NCBI RefSeq assembly: GCF_034424545.1
Contig: NZ_CP139970.1
Coordinates: forward strand, 806,001 to 870,000
Origin: Trinickia caryophylli
GTDB lineage: Bacteria; Pseudomonadota; Gammaproteobacteria; Burkholderiales; Burkholderiaceae
Direction: 5' to 3'
Length of the DNA: 64,000 bases
Positions 1-8,329 of the stretch are shown piece by piece. The notes beneath the pieces were generated by a model. The model was given only the letters and a program-made list of their open reading frames with translations, was not told the origin of the DNA and did no database searches. Within the stretch, counting starts at the first letter, position 1, and each line of letters starts with the position of its first letter. The position numbers and the translations under genes were made by a program.

Positions 1-668
1 TCATCGTGCCCGGGATGCCAGCAGTCGTAATCGGTCACCATCGCCACCGTCGCATAGCACATCTCCGCTTCGCGGGCGAGCTTGGCCTCCGGCATATTGG
101 TCATCCCTATCACGTCGCAGTTCCATGTGCGATAAAGCTCCGACTCGGCCAACGTGGAAAATTGCGGTCCTTCCATGACCAGATACGTGCCCCCCCGTAC
201 CGCCTCGATGCCGAGATCGACCGCGGCCGCCTCGATATGGTTGCCAAGGCGCTCGCATACCGGGTGAGCCATCGAAACGTGGGCCACGAGCCCGGTGTCG
301 AAGAAGCTCTTGGCGCGCGCGAACGTCCTGTCCACGAACTGATCCACGATCACGAACATGCCGGGGCGCAGATGTTCGCGCAGCGAACCGACGGCGGACA
401 CGGAAATCACGTCGGTGACGCCGGCCCGCTTGAGGGCGTCGATGTTCGCGCGAAAGTTGATCTGACTCGGCGCGATGCGATGCCCGCGTCCGTGCCTTGG
501 CAGGAACACCATTCGCCGTCCGTCGAGTTCGCCCATCATCAGTTCGTCGGACGGCTCGCCGAAGGGCGAATCGACCTTCACCCAGCGCCGATCGCGCAAC
601 CCATCGATGTCGTATACGCCGCTGCCGCCGATAACGCCGATCACAGGCACCTGCCCCACTTGGTCCAT
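1..668 (-). CDS. mtnP: S-methyl-5'-thioadenosine phosphorylase (3' end outside window)
   Basis: Phosphorolysis of methylthioadenosine to adenine and methylthioribose-1-phosphate in methionine salvage (family knowledge). Translating the minus strand from ATG at 668 gives [20 protein letters not shown], the phosphorylase N-terminus. It continues with the phosphate-site segment LPRHGRGHR, then [15 protein letters not shown] and [20 protein letters not shown], ending in [12 protein letters not shown] at the window edge. About 222 codons are visible of roughly 290 expected. The MTNMPE and TDYD motifs favour MTA phosphorylase over purine nucleoside phosphorylase. A methylthioinosine-preferring enzyme cannot be excluded. 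It lies 38 bp downstream of the polysaccharide operon, on the same strand, with no terminator seen between them. Confidence 0.9.
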   Translation of the reverse strand, partial: MDQVGQVPVIGVIGGSGVYDIDGLRDRRWVKVDSPFGEPSDELMMGELDGRRMVFLPRHGRGHRIAPSQINFRANIDALKRAGVTDVISVSAVGSLREHLRPGMFVIVDQFVDRTFARAKSFFDTGLVAHVSMAHPVCERLGNHIEAAAVDLGIEAVRGGTYLVMEGPQFSTLAESELYRTWNCDVIGMTNMPEAKLAREAEMCYATVAMVTDYDCWHPGHD

Positions 669-706
669 GATGTCTTCCTCGGTATGCGAAAGAACGACCG
701 GCCGTG

Positions 707-1609
707 CTACGGCTGCCGGATGAAGTGTCGCAACGCGCCGTGCGCCGCGGCATATCTGCCCAAAAACCAGTACCAGAGATACAGACGCCGGCGTAACGGG
801 AGTTCGTTGTCGAACAGGAACTGCCGCGCGAAGTACGCGCTTGCCAACAGGCTGTTGGTCGGCACGACTTCGCGGTATTGCCGCCGCTGAAACTGATCCG
901 GCCGTCGCCCCTGCAGAGCGTCGATGAGCCGTCTCGCCGCCTCGCGGCGTCCCGGCGCGAGCGCGATGAACGTCGGGTCGTCATCGAAGCGGCCGCGCTT
1001 CAGATAGGTCGCGTCGGGCGCGGACTTGCCCACCCGGAAATGCATATGCTCGAAAACGACGTCCTCGAGGTACCGGGTTCGATCGAAACCGGCATGGCTC
1101 AGCCGCTGAAAGATGTCGAAGATATGAACGTCGATGAACGCACCACGGTATTGCGCCGGATAAGGATCGACGAGCAGCTCGCAGGTGCGGCGCGAGAGCA
1201 CGGGAAACGTGCTGAGCCCGCGCTTCTTGTTCAAGTCGTTGCCGTAGGCAAGATAGATGCCGTCGGGAAATTCGTCGTTCACGGTCAGCAGCCGTTCGTC
1301 CCAGCGCGGTGTGCGCACGATCATGTCGTCGTTGGCGAGGACGACGATGCCGCCGCTGGCCCGGTCGAGGCATGCGCTGTTGTAGCTGCCCATCGATCGC
1401 GCCGGCCCGATGATCCGGTGTACCGCAATATCGTCGCTGTCGAGATCGTGGCTTTCGATGTCGTCGTCGTCGACATAGACGATCACCTCTACGCGGTCCG
1501 GCCGGGACACCGTCTCGGCAATGCTGCGAAAGAGGCGTCTCGCCAGTGCGGGACGGCCGCGCGTGGGCAGCAGAAGGGAGATCGAGGGCGCGCTCACCGG
1601 CTCGACCAC
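707..1609 (-). CDS. GT-A (family 2-like) glycosyltransferase
   Basis: 300 aa, probably adding a sugar to the polysaccharide made by this operon. The N-terminus [12 protein letters not shown] is the nucleotide-binding start of GT-A enzymes. VIVYVDDDD (about residue 44) and VLANDDMIV (about residue 90) look like the acidic metal/UDP-sugar motifs. There is no signal peptide or membrane segment, so it is likely cytoplasmic. The predicted start is GTG at 1609 without a convincing ribosome site; a GTG four codons further in is an alternative. It is the last gene of the minus-strand operon, 10 bp after the preceding stop. Donor and acceptor are unknown. Confidence 0.7.
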   Translation of the reverse strand: MVEPVSAPSISLLLPTRGRPALARRLFRSIAETVSRPDRVEVIVYVDDDDIESHDLDSDDIAVHRIIGPARSMGSYNSACLDRASGGIVVLANDDMIVRTPRWDERLLTVNDEFPDGIYLAYGNDLNKKRGLSTFPVLSRRTCELLVDPYPAQYRGAFIDVHIFDIFQRLSHAGFDRTRYLEDVVFEHMHFRVGKSAPDATYLKRGRFDDDPTFIALAPGRREAARRLIDALQGRRPDQFQRRQYREVVPTNSLLASAYFARQFLFDNELPLRRRLYLWYWFLGRYAAAHGALRHFIRQP

Positions 1610-1619
1610 CGAAGCGTGA

Positions 1620-2624
1620 TCACGTCGTCGCCCTCCATTCCGTGCTTGCGCGAGAAACAGCCGGTCGATGGCCGAGGCGGTCGGTCATCGCCCAGAAGTC
1701 GAACAGGTCGTGCGGAAAACGGCGCTCGCGCTCGAACGAGTCGGCCATGTGCGCGTAATCCTCGAACGCCGTCCGATACAGGGTCCGCCATTGATCGACA
1801 TGCGCTCGCAGCACGGATGTCCAATCATCGCGCGAAATATCGATCTGGTACGTGCACGCGGCGATCTTCGATTGGTCGCACGTACCCAGCGAGACGGTCG
1901 CGCGCCCGCACCGCAGCGCGGCGACGATGCGCATGAGCGACAGCCAGCGCCAGTCCTTGCGCTGCGGCATGTTCAGGATGACTTTGGCGGAGCGATTCAG
2001 CGCATCCCGGGCCTTGCGGGAAACAAACCTTTGAGGGAATGCTACGGAGAATTCGCTTCGTTTCAACTGCGCATACAGCTCGGCACGAAAGTCGGTCATG
2101 ACACCGGTAAACAGGAGATCCCCCGGCGGTTCGAACGCGATTTGCGCGTCATCGACCGGATCGAGCCGGGGGAAAGGAATCGCACGCACGTCGAGGCCCG
2201 GAAGCATCTCCGAGATGTTCTTCAATTCGGGCAGATCGCCGAGAACGAGCATGCACCGAATGTAGGGCAGGCAATCGAGCAGGCTCACGATCCGCCTGAC
2301 CTGAACCGTCGGATGCATATAGTCGTTGTCGCTCCAGAGCGGGGCGCCATGGATGAAGATCTCGCCCTGGTCGAAATCCAGATGCTCCGTCATGATGACA
2401 GCCACCCTTTTCTTTGTCGCCCGACAAAATGCAATCAGCACGTCGCACGTCTCCGGCGAGAAATTCTCGATGACGACGTTCAACGCACCGACGCTCGGCT
2501 TGCGTCCGACCGTAACCGGATAGCCGTTTTGCGTCAGCATCGCGACGAAGAACTCGACCTGATCGCTGATACCGTAGAACGGGTGGTTATATATCCACAG
2601 ATGGATTGAAGGTTTGTTCGACAT
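1620..2624 (-). CDS. Unrecognised protein of the polysaccharide operon, possibly GT-B-like
   Basis: 334 aa from MSNKPSIHLW. I do not recognise the family. The layout (a short beta-strand start, IHLWIYNHPFYGISDQ, then VVIENFS and RVAVIMTEH in the first half, and GDLLFTGVMTDFR followed by KVILNMPQ and a CGRATVSLG segment in the second half) resembles GT-B glycosyltransferases or the glycan-cluster proteins that sit beside them. This is inference from shape only. The ATG at 2624 overlaps the 3' end of the upstream gene by 38 bp. An upstream in-frame start at 2666 would add 14 residues of poor coding character. No membrane segment or signal peptide is visible. Confidence 0.55.
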   Translation of the reverse strand: MSNKPSIHLWIYNHPFYGISDQVEFFVAMLTQNGYPVTVGRKPSVGALNVVIENFSPETCDVLIAFCRATKKRVAVIMTEHLDFDQGEIFIHGAPLWSDNDYMHPTVQVRRIVSLLDCLPYIRCMLVLGDLPELKNISEMLPGLDVRAIPFPRLDPVDDAQIAFEPPGDLLFTGVMTDFRAELYAQLKRSEFSVAFPQRFVSRKARDALNRSAKVILNMPQRKDWRWLSLMRIVAALRCGRATVSLGTCDQSKIAACTYQIDISRDDWTSVLRAHVDQWRTLYRTAFEDYAHMADSFERERRFPHDLFDFWAMTDRLGHRPAVSRASTEWRATT

Positions 2625-4839
2625 ATTTCCGGCGCCATCCCCTCCGCTTGGGCGGATTCGAAGCAATGAACGAAAGAACGATCTCCTTCACCTCCTCGGC
2701 GGATCGGCCCGAAAACAGGCATCGGTATCCGTTGGACATCGCCTTATCCAGCCGAAAAGCGCCATCGCGCTGCAAGATGGCGTAAAACGTGGCATCGACC
2801 CGCACGATGTTGAAGCCATGCAACCCCTCGACCACCAACTCCACGTGAGCCTCGCGTTTGACGGGAGCGGGCTGCCGCCGCCTGGCGACGGCAACGGCCA
2901 GTTGCTGCAAGACGTCCTCGACCGAGCTGCCGCTCAAGCACGATGAATACGCCCCCGCCTTGACCTTTTCCGGCTCGAATGCGCCCTCTCCCTGAGGAAT
3001 GGCGTAGTACCCGCGGGCGTACCGGATCACGTTGAATCCGTGCACGCCCTGCCGCATCAGTTCGATGTCCTGGCCGCCGTCCGGCACGATGCCGGTCGCC
3101 GGCGCGGGACGACGATGCCGGCGCACGAATCCGAGCACACGCGCGGCGAAACTATGCAGCCCGGGCAGCGGCATCAGCGCGCGCGAGACCGCATCGACGA
3201 GCCAATGGCGGCCGACTCCCTCTTGCGCGAGTTCGCCTTGCGCCAGGTATTTGCCGCGCAATTCAGGCAGCGTTTCGGCGAAGGTGGTGGGCTGTGCATC
3301 GGCGCTGTAATACTGCGCCACGGGCGACCAGTCGTTCTTCGCCATGCGGGGGCGGCCATACGTGTGCACGAATGCGCCTCCATATTCGAACACGGAACTG
3401 TGCCCGGTATAGATCCGGCGCATCGGGCGGGTCACGCTTTCGAACACGGCCGCCCAGCGGTCGCCTTGCAGCGTGCACTCGGAGAGCGCCTCGCTGATGG
3501 GACTGGGCGCCTGTGGCTCACTCTCCCCTTTTGCCGCACTCATGCGGTACTGTCCGTACAAATCGTTCAGCGCGCCCCAGAATTGATCGCTGAACGCTTC
3601 GCCGGAAAACTGCCGCCTCGCGTGCGCACAGCACCGGGCGCGCAGGTGCAGGTAGGCCTGCGGTGCGTCGAGCAGAGCGACGATGCGGCGCATGAGCTGC
3701 TCGACCAGCGGCGGCTCGAGCTGGCGGGTATCGCCGTATGAATCGACGAGTGCGCCGGTATTCGGATCCGGCTGAACGAGCGCGTCCCGCACCCCGCGCA
3801 GGACGATGCCCGTTTCGTCGTCCGTCACATAGACGGACGTGCCGACCGTGTCGGTCACGATCGGCACGGCGCCCGCCGCCATCGCCTGCATGATCGACAC
3901 CGAATGCAAAGACAGCCCCGGCAGCAGAAAAAAATGCGCGCTGGCCAGCAGTGCATTGAGTTCGTGACCCGCGAGATAATCCTGCGCCCAAAACACACTG
4001 CGCCCCGTCTCGGCGGACAGGAACGCAAGATCGACGCCGTGCTCCTTCAAGGCCGCATCGTCGGGCTTCGCGCAACGCAGCAGCAACGTGCCGTCCCGCC
4101 CGCTTTGCTTGAACGCGTGCCAGAAACGAAGCACCAGATGCCCGCCGCGCAGGAAAAAGTTGCGCCCGTCCTGGTGAGCCGAATTGATGAACAGGAATCG
4201 CGGCCGCTCGAGCGCCGCCGCGTCGGGTTCATCGGCATGAACGGCCATTTTCCCGCTGATCCCGATACGCGAGCTATGCAGGCGCCGATCGATTCCGGCG
4301 TCCGCAAAAAAGCGGCTGAGATTGTTCAGCGTCTCGGGAATGTGCGAAAAAATGCCGAGGCACAACGGGTGAGCCAGAATGCGCCGATAGTGTTCGCGCA
4401 ACTCGTCGGGCCGCGCGAACGCGCCGCTGCCCTGCCCGGCAAACGGCAGGAAGACCGGCGCGAACGATTCGCAATGAAACACGAACGGCCGGCTCAGCGA
4501 CGGAAATGGCGCGGTGTGGTGGAACTCGATGTCCCCGCCCAATGCCTCCGTCAGCACCTGATTCGGCGGCCAGAAGTGGTCCCGATAGGCGCGCGCGAGC
4601 GTTTCGCTTCCGAGCGCGCAATCCCTCTCGTGCTGCAGGCTCGCGGCCTTCAGCAAGCGATCGCGAACCGCATCGTCGGCAGCCAGCCGGTCGTGCAGCT
4701 TGACGTTGTCCCATGCGTTCAGCGCCACATCGCGCGGCGCGTGGTCGACCAACGCCCGATATAGCGGGTGAAAACCGTTCAGCGGGATGTAATGGCTCAG
4801 ACTCCAGGGGACGGCCACGCTCATCGATGTCGCTATCAC
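2587..4839 (-). CDS. GT-B glycosyltransferase with two C-terminal HGFN-type repeats
   Basis: About 750 aa. The start is probably GTG at 4839, which overlaps the upstream stop as GTGA and has GGGGGAG just upstream; ATG at 4824 (MSVAVPW) would give 745 aa. The central part looks like a GT4-type GT-B C-domain: RFLFINSAHQ, an HFFLLPGLSLHSVSIMQAMA segment and GAVPIVTDTVG, the usual donor-site region. The C-terminal 160 residues hold two copies of a ~50-residue module (HGFNVIRYARGYYAIPQ and HGFNIVRVDATFYAILQ), also found in the two sulfotransferase-like proteins encoded upstream. It probably extends or decorates the exported glycan. The sugar is unknown. Confidence 0.7.
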   Translation of the reverse strand: MIATSMSVAVPWSLSHYIPLNGFHPLYRALVDHAPRDVALNAWDNVKLHDRLAADDAVRDRLLKAASLQHERDCALGSETLARAYRDHFWPPNQVLTEALGGDIEFHHTAPFPSLSRPFVFHCESFAPVFLPFAGQGSGAFARPDELREHYRRILAHPLCLGIFSHIPETLNNLSRFFADAGIDRRLHSSRIGISGKMAVHADEPDAAALERPRFLFINSAHQDGRNFFLRGGHLVLRFWHAFKQSGRDGTLLLRCAKPDDAALKEHGVDLAFLSAETGRSVFWAQDYLAGHELNALLASAHFFLLPGLSLHSVSIMQAMAAGAVPIVTDTVGTSVYVTDDETGIVLRGVRDALVQPDPNTGALVDSYGDTRQLEPPLVEQLMRRIVALLDAPQAYLHLRARCCAHARRQFSGEAFSDQFWGALNDLYGQYRMSAAKGESEPQAPSPISEALSECTLQGDRWAAVFESVTRPMRRIYTGHSSVFEYGGAFVHTYGRPRMAKNDWSPVAQYYSADAQPTTFAETLPELRGKYLAQGELAQEGVGRHWLVDAVSRALMPLPGLHSFAARVLGFVRRHRRPAPATGIVPDGGQDIELMRQGVHGFNVIRYARGYYAIPQGEGAFEPEKVKAGAYSSCLSGSSVEDVLQQLAVAVARRRQPAPVKREAHVELVVEGLHGFNIVRVDATFYAILQRDGAFRLDKAMSNGYRCLFSGRSAEEVKEIVLSFIASNPPKRRGWRRKYVEQTFNPSVDI
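2671..2841 (-). repeat. HGFN module, glycosyltransferase copy 2
   Basis: Protein-level repeat near residues 662-718 (numbered from ATG 4824). Key residues are HGFNIVR, FYAILQ, then G and a C-terminal SAEEVKEIV helix. It aligns with four other copies encoded between 2905 and 6919. Confidence 0.7.
2905..3069 (-). repeat. HGFN module, glycosyltransferase copy 1
   Basis: Residues about 586-640 (numbered from ATG 4824): HGFNVIRY, YYAIPQ, then G, closing with SVEDVLQQL. It is separated from copy 2 by a basic Pro/Arg linker of about 20 residues. Confidence 0.7.
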
Positions 4840-6746
4840 GTTCTCCCCCTCATCACGCGCGTCACCATCCGTGTAAAGCGCACAGCCCAGCTCGATTCGA
4901 GCATCCGCATCCGTGCCTCCAGATCGGCGCTGCGGCATGCGAATGCCGCCTGTCGCTCCGCCAGTTGGCCAACCGCGGCTACCCCCGACTGCACCCGCTC
5001 CACGCGGGCCTCGAGCGACGCAACATCGGCCCTGAGCGCCGCGATGCATTCGTCCTGCGAAGAAAGGCGCTCTTCCACCCGGACGAACCGCCGCTCGAGC
5101 GCATCGAGCCGGGCGAGCAACTGCTCGTGGCCCGCCATCGACTCCTTTCTCGTGCGCTGAGCAGTGGCCAGCCCGTCGATTTCGACGCGAAGTTCGGCAA
5201 GCGTCGCGCAGACCACGACGTCCTCGGGCGCGAACCGCTCGATCACGCCACGCATATCGCCCGAGAAATCTATCTCGCCGAGCGATTGCCGTAAACCGAA
5301 AAACAACCCGCGATAAGCCACCACATTGAACCCGTGGTAGACCTCGATAACGGCCGGTTTGATACGCTCTTCCCAATAACGGTCGATGCAATGCGGCTCG
5401 TTGCCCCGCACACGCTCGGCGAGCTGCGTCAATGCCTGCGTCACGGCCGTGAGGCCGGAGCGGCCGACAAGCAGCAGCGACTTGAGTTCGCTGACCGACC
5501 CTGCGCACGGTAATTCGGCACGTATCGCCGCGGGTAACCGGTCGAGCGCGACAGTGCCGGCCGCTCTCGGAATCGCGTAGATGCGGTTATCGTATCGCAC
5601 CAGGTTGCAGCCGAGAAAGTCGGCCTCGATCGTCACGGGTATGCGATCGCTCTCCACCTGGGAATAGACGATTGGCCGGTGCAGATACTCGTCCATGCGC
5701 GCCGGCAAGCCGAGCGAGCCATCGGTCGGATAGCCCAGTTGCGCGAGGATGTCGGCGTTACGCTGCGACCACCCTGCAATCGCCTCGGGCCGCAGCTCGC
5801 TCCGGTATGCGCCGATCTGTCCCGCGCGAAACGTCTCCGAATGCGGATTGAACAGGCTCGCGGCAATCGCGTCGGTGTTCCCGGGCGCCTGCAGCTTCAG
5901 TTGAATCGACCAGATCAGATCCCGCTGGCACACGTCGCTTCCGCCACCGGCCGTGCCGATCAGTTGTTCGAACGATAACGGAACGACATTGGGAAAATCC
6001 ATCCACGGCAGGTATCCGCCGATCCGATCTCGCAGCGATCCAAGAAGCCAGTTGTCGTTGCACAAGCGCTCGATGCGCTCGTCGAAATCGTACTGGCTCA
6101 ACCAGCCGGAAAACGCCGTCTTCCCGTCGCGATGATAGTAATGCGCCTCCGACACGAGGACATCCAGCGGATGCCGATACATGAAGAGCGTCGGCGAAGA
6201 CATGAAGCGATGATGGCGGTTTCCGTACGGCGCATGTCTCACGGTGTCGACAAAAAAATCTTTCGCCACCGTATGCGAATTACTGTACTCCACGCAGTAC
6301 CAGGTTTGTCCTTGCGGGAATTCGGGGCACTCGATACCCGCCTCGTAGCCGAGCGCCGTCGCCAATTCGTAAAGCAGATGCGTCCCGGCTTTCGGAATGG
6401 AAACGAGGAAGAGCGGCTTTCGGCTGAAATGCCGGTCGGTTATCGGGGCGACGACCGCAACGTCGTCAAGCGCAATGCACCCCATGAGTTCGTCCGCAAG
6501 CTTGCCGCCGTCGGTCTCGCCGAACACCACGGCGCGCGGCCTCGGCACGCTTGCCGGCGCCCGCGGATCCGTCAGGCGCTGCGACGCCATCCCTCGCTCG
6601 CTCAAGGCCGCTTCCAGCGCCGCCATCCACGCTCCGTCGCCCATCAAGCCGATACAACGAACACCCTCGTCCCACAAGGACCTCAGGTAATCGCAATAGG
6701 CTTCGATACTGCAAGGAAGGAAATCCAATCGACGCATCGCATTCAT
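4836..6746 (-). CDS. Sulfotransferase-like protein with two HGFN modules and a C-terminal coiled coil
   Basis: 636 aa. It likely transfers sulfate from PAPS to the glycan (family inference). The 5'-phosphosulfate loop is LVSIPKAGTH (residues 114-123) and the 3'-phosphate-binding strand/helix is YRHPLDVLVS (190-199), both in good form. Repeat modules follow at about 371-424 (GCNLVRYDNRIYAIP) and 466-525 (HGFNVVAYRGLFFGL). Residues about 535-615 are a heptad-rich coiled coil (LARLDALERRFVRVEERL), ending in a basic tail. Start ATG at 6746 overlaps the upstream stop as ATGA. The coiled coil suggests oligomerisation or attachment to a partner in the same operon. Confidence 0.72.
   Translation of the reverse strand: MNAMRRLDFLPCSIEAYCDYLRSLWDEGVRCIGLMGDGAWMAALEAALSERGMASQRLTDPRAPASVPRPRAVVFGETDGGKLADELMGCIALDDVAVVAPITDRHFSRKPLFLVSIPKAGTHLLYELATALGYEAGIECPEFPQGQTWYCVEYSNSHTVAKDFFVDTVRHAPYGNRHHRFMSSPTLFMYRHPLDVLVSEAHYYHRDGKTAFSGWLSQYDFDERIERLCNDNWLLGSLRDRIGGYLPWMDFPNVVPLSFEQLIGTAGGGSDVCQRDLIWSIQLKLQAPGNTDAIAASLFNPHSETFRAGQIGAYRSELRPEAIAGWSQRNADILAQLGYPTDGSLGLPARMDEYLHRPIVYSQVESDRIPVTIEADFLGCNLVRYDNRIYAIPRAAGTVALDRLPAAIRAELPCAGSVSELKSLLLVGRSGLTAVTQALTQLAERVRGNEPHCIDRYWEERIKPAVIEVYHGFNVVAYRGLFFGLRQSLGEIDFSGDMRGVIERFAPEDVVVCATLAELRVEIDGLATAQRTRKESMAGHEQLLARLDALERRFVRVEERLSSQDECIAALRADVASLEARVERVQSGVAAVGQLAERQAAFACRSADLEARMRMLESSWAVRFTRMVTRVMRGRT
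5172..5351 (-). repeat. HGFN module, sulfotransferase copy B
   Basis: Residues 466-525 of the 636-aa protein: HGFNVVAY, FFGLRQSLG, then ATLAELRVEI. It is more divergent in its middle than the glycosyltransferase copies. Confidence 0.6.
5475..5636 (-). repeat. HGFN module, sulfotransferase copy A
   Basis: Residues 371-424: GCNLVRYDNRIYAIPRAAG, then SVSELKSLL. The HGF start is replaced by LGC but the NLVRY and YAIP core is kept. Confidence 0.65.
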
Positions 6747-8329
6747 CCCGCAGCCAGTTTCGTCAAGACATCGGACAGGCTCGAAGCCACCAGCACACCG
6801 GGCAATGCCGTCGCGTCCTGAACGTGGAAATCGACCGGCCCCAACGATTGCGGCAAGGCGTAGTAGCGTGAGTCAAACTCGACGATATTCGTGCTGCCGA
6901 CGCTTTGCAACAGAACGGGCTCGCTCGGCCGCACTCGAGCCGGCGCGCAAGGCGGGCGCTGCATCGGGGAGTCGCGCGTGCCTTCCTGCTCGAGCGCTGC
7001 CGACATCGCGCGCCGCCACTCGTCGAGCGCCTCGCCGCCGTCAAACAGCGGCGCGACGATAGCCGCCATCGTTTCCACCGCCGCCCATCGGTCGGCCCGC
7101 GTTCCCTCCCGGCACACCGCGAGCCAACAGGCCAACGCTTCGTTCACCGTCGCGCAGGCCTGCTCCGCAGCGTCCCAGACAGCCATGACCAGACTGTCGT
7201 CGGTGCACGAGGAACGCTCGATCCGCGTGTGCCGTCTCCAGTCGTAGTGCTTGAAGCCGAAGCGGGCCCAATCGAGGTTCGACTTGTTGAAGGCGTAACC
7301 GAACAGGTCATCGTCCTCATATTCGCGCAGCACCTCGCCGCACGCGATCGCGTCGGCCAGTTTTCGTTGAAACGGCGTGTATGCCGCTTCGTCGAAGCGC
7401 TCGACGGGACCGTATCCGTACCGCCGCGCCAAGCCGTCGAGGCCATAGTCGCGGATCATGTCCAGGTGCGTATTGGTCAGCCAGCGCCGCCAGCCGCCCA
7501 CGACACCGTGACCGGAACGGTAGTTGTGCCGGTGAGCCCCAGTCAGGTTCACATGGTCGAGCCGGCGCCATATGTCCGCCACCTCCGCGTCCTGCAACGT
7601 CACGCCCATCGCGCTTGCGATGTCGCGAATGGTCGCGCCGGGCTGCTCGATCAAATCCTCCCACCGCATCACGTGGTAGCGCTCGGCGCAAGCGGAAAAC
7701 GCTTCGAGGTAGGCTTTGAACGGCCCCAGCAACGCCTCGAAAAAGTTAAGATCCGATAGCTTGTACAGCGCAAGTTGCTGGCGCAACCGATCGTCGTCGG
7801 CCTCGGCCGGCACGAAGCGCTGGATATATTCGCTTGCCAGCGCGTTGATCGAAAAACACGCCGAAGCGAGCGCGCCCGCCGGATTTCTGATGGATGCGAA
7901 GCGGCGATGATCCGCATAGGCCGGATGCATGCTCCAGTGCTGCGGCCCGACATGCGAATGCACGATATCGTAGTAATCGAGCGTCTCGCGCGGGTGCGAC
8001 GTAATCAGCGTAAAGTCGCCCTTGCCGCGGACCCCGATGTACTTTCTGAAGCACGCGATCCCGTCTTCCTCCTCTTTCAACCACTTCGGTCCGCCCGCCA
8101 TCTCGCGAAAGTTGCCGTTGTAGAGCAGATCGGCCGTCAGTGACCGGGATCGGAAAACATCCTCTATCCGCGCGGATATCCGCATACCGGCAGTTTCGCA
8201 GAATGTCCTGAGAACCTCGCGGCGCGGCCCGACGGGCGGCCCGTATTTCCCGATTTCAGCAATCACGCTGATCAACAGCGTGAACCCTGTACGGGGATAG
8301 CCCACCACCAACGGAGGCGACACCTTCAT
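6743..8329 (-). CDS. Second sulfotransferase-like protein with one C-terminal HGFN module
   Basis: 528 aa. The N-terminus LVVGYPRTGFTLL (residues 7-19) matches the PAPS 5'-phosphosulfate loop shape. FASIRNPAGALASACFS further in resembles the 3'-phosphate site (R..P..), and EDLIEQP is the type of helix seen after it. The fold is therefore likely sulfotransferase, but the motifs are looser than in its neighbour. A sulfotransferase relative with another acceptor chemistry is possible. The last ~58 residues are a single HGFN-type module (STNIVEFDSRYYALPQSLG). Start ATG at 8329 overlaps the wzt-like stop as ATGA and its own stop overlaps the next start, so translation is probably coupled. Confidence 0.65.
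   Translation of the reverse strand: MKVSPPLVVGYPRTGFTLLISVIAEIGKYGPPVGPRREVLRTFCETAGMRISARIEDVFRSRSLTADLLYNGNFREMAGGPKWLKEEEDGIACFRKYIGVRGKGDFTLITSHPRETLDYYDIVHSHVGPQHWSMHPAYADHRRFASIRNPAGALASACFSINALASEYIQRFVPAEADDDRLRQQLALYKLSDLNFFEALLGPFKAYLEAFSACAERYHVMRWEDLIEQPGATIRDIASAMGVTLQDAEVADIWRRLDHVNLTGAHRHNYRSGHGVVGGWRRWLTNTHLDMIRDYGLDGLARRYGYGPVERFDEAAYTPFQRKLADAIACGEVLREYEDDDLFGYAFNKSNLDWARFGFKHYDWRRHTRIERSSCTDDSLVMAVWDAAEQACATVNEALACWLAVCREGTRADRWAAVETMAAIVAPLFDGGEALDEWRRAMSAALEQEGTRDSPMQRPPCAPARVRPSEPVLLQSVGSTNIVEFDSRYYALPQSLGPVDFHVQDATALPGVLVASSLSDVLTKLAAG
6746..6919 (-). repeat. HGFN module, second sulfotransferase-like protein
   Basis: Residues about 471-528 at the extreme C-terminus: STNIVEFD, YYALPQSLGPVDF, then SSLSDVLTKL. 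The YYALPQSLG core is the cleanest of the five copies. Confidence 0.7.

Noticed and set aside
1..984. 327-codon minus-strand open frame at the left edge
   Set aside because: Arg/Ser-rich shadow; the mtnP frame beside it has full family motifs.
2587..5508. 973-codon open frame that would fuse the glycosyltransferase to an upstream Arg/Ala-rich region
   Set aside because: The first ~220 codons are a frame shadow of the sulfotransferase gene; the coupled GTG at 4839 or ATG at 4824 is the real start.
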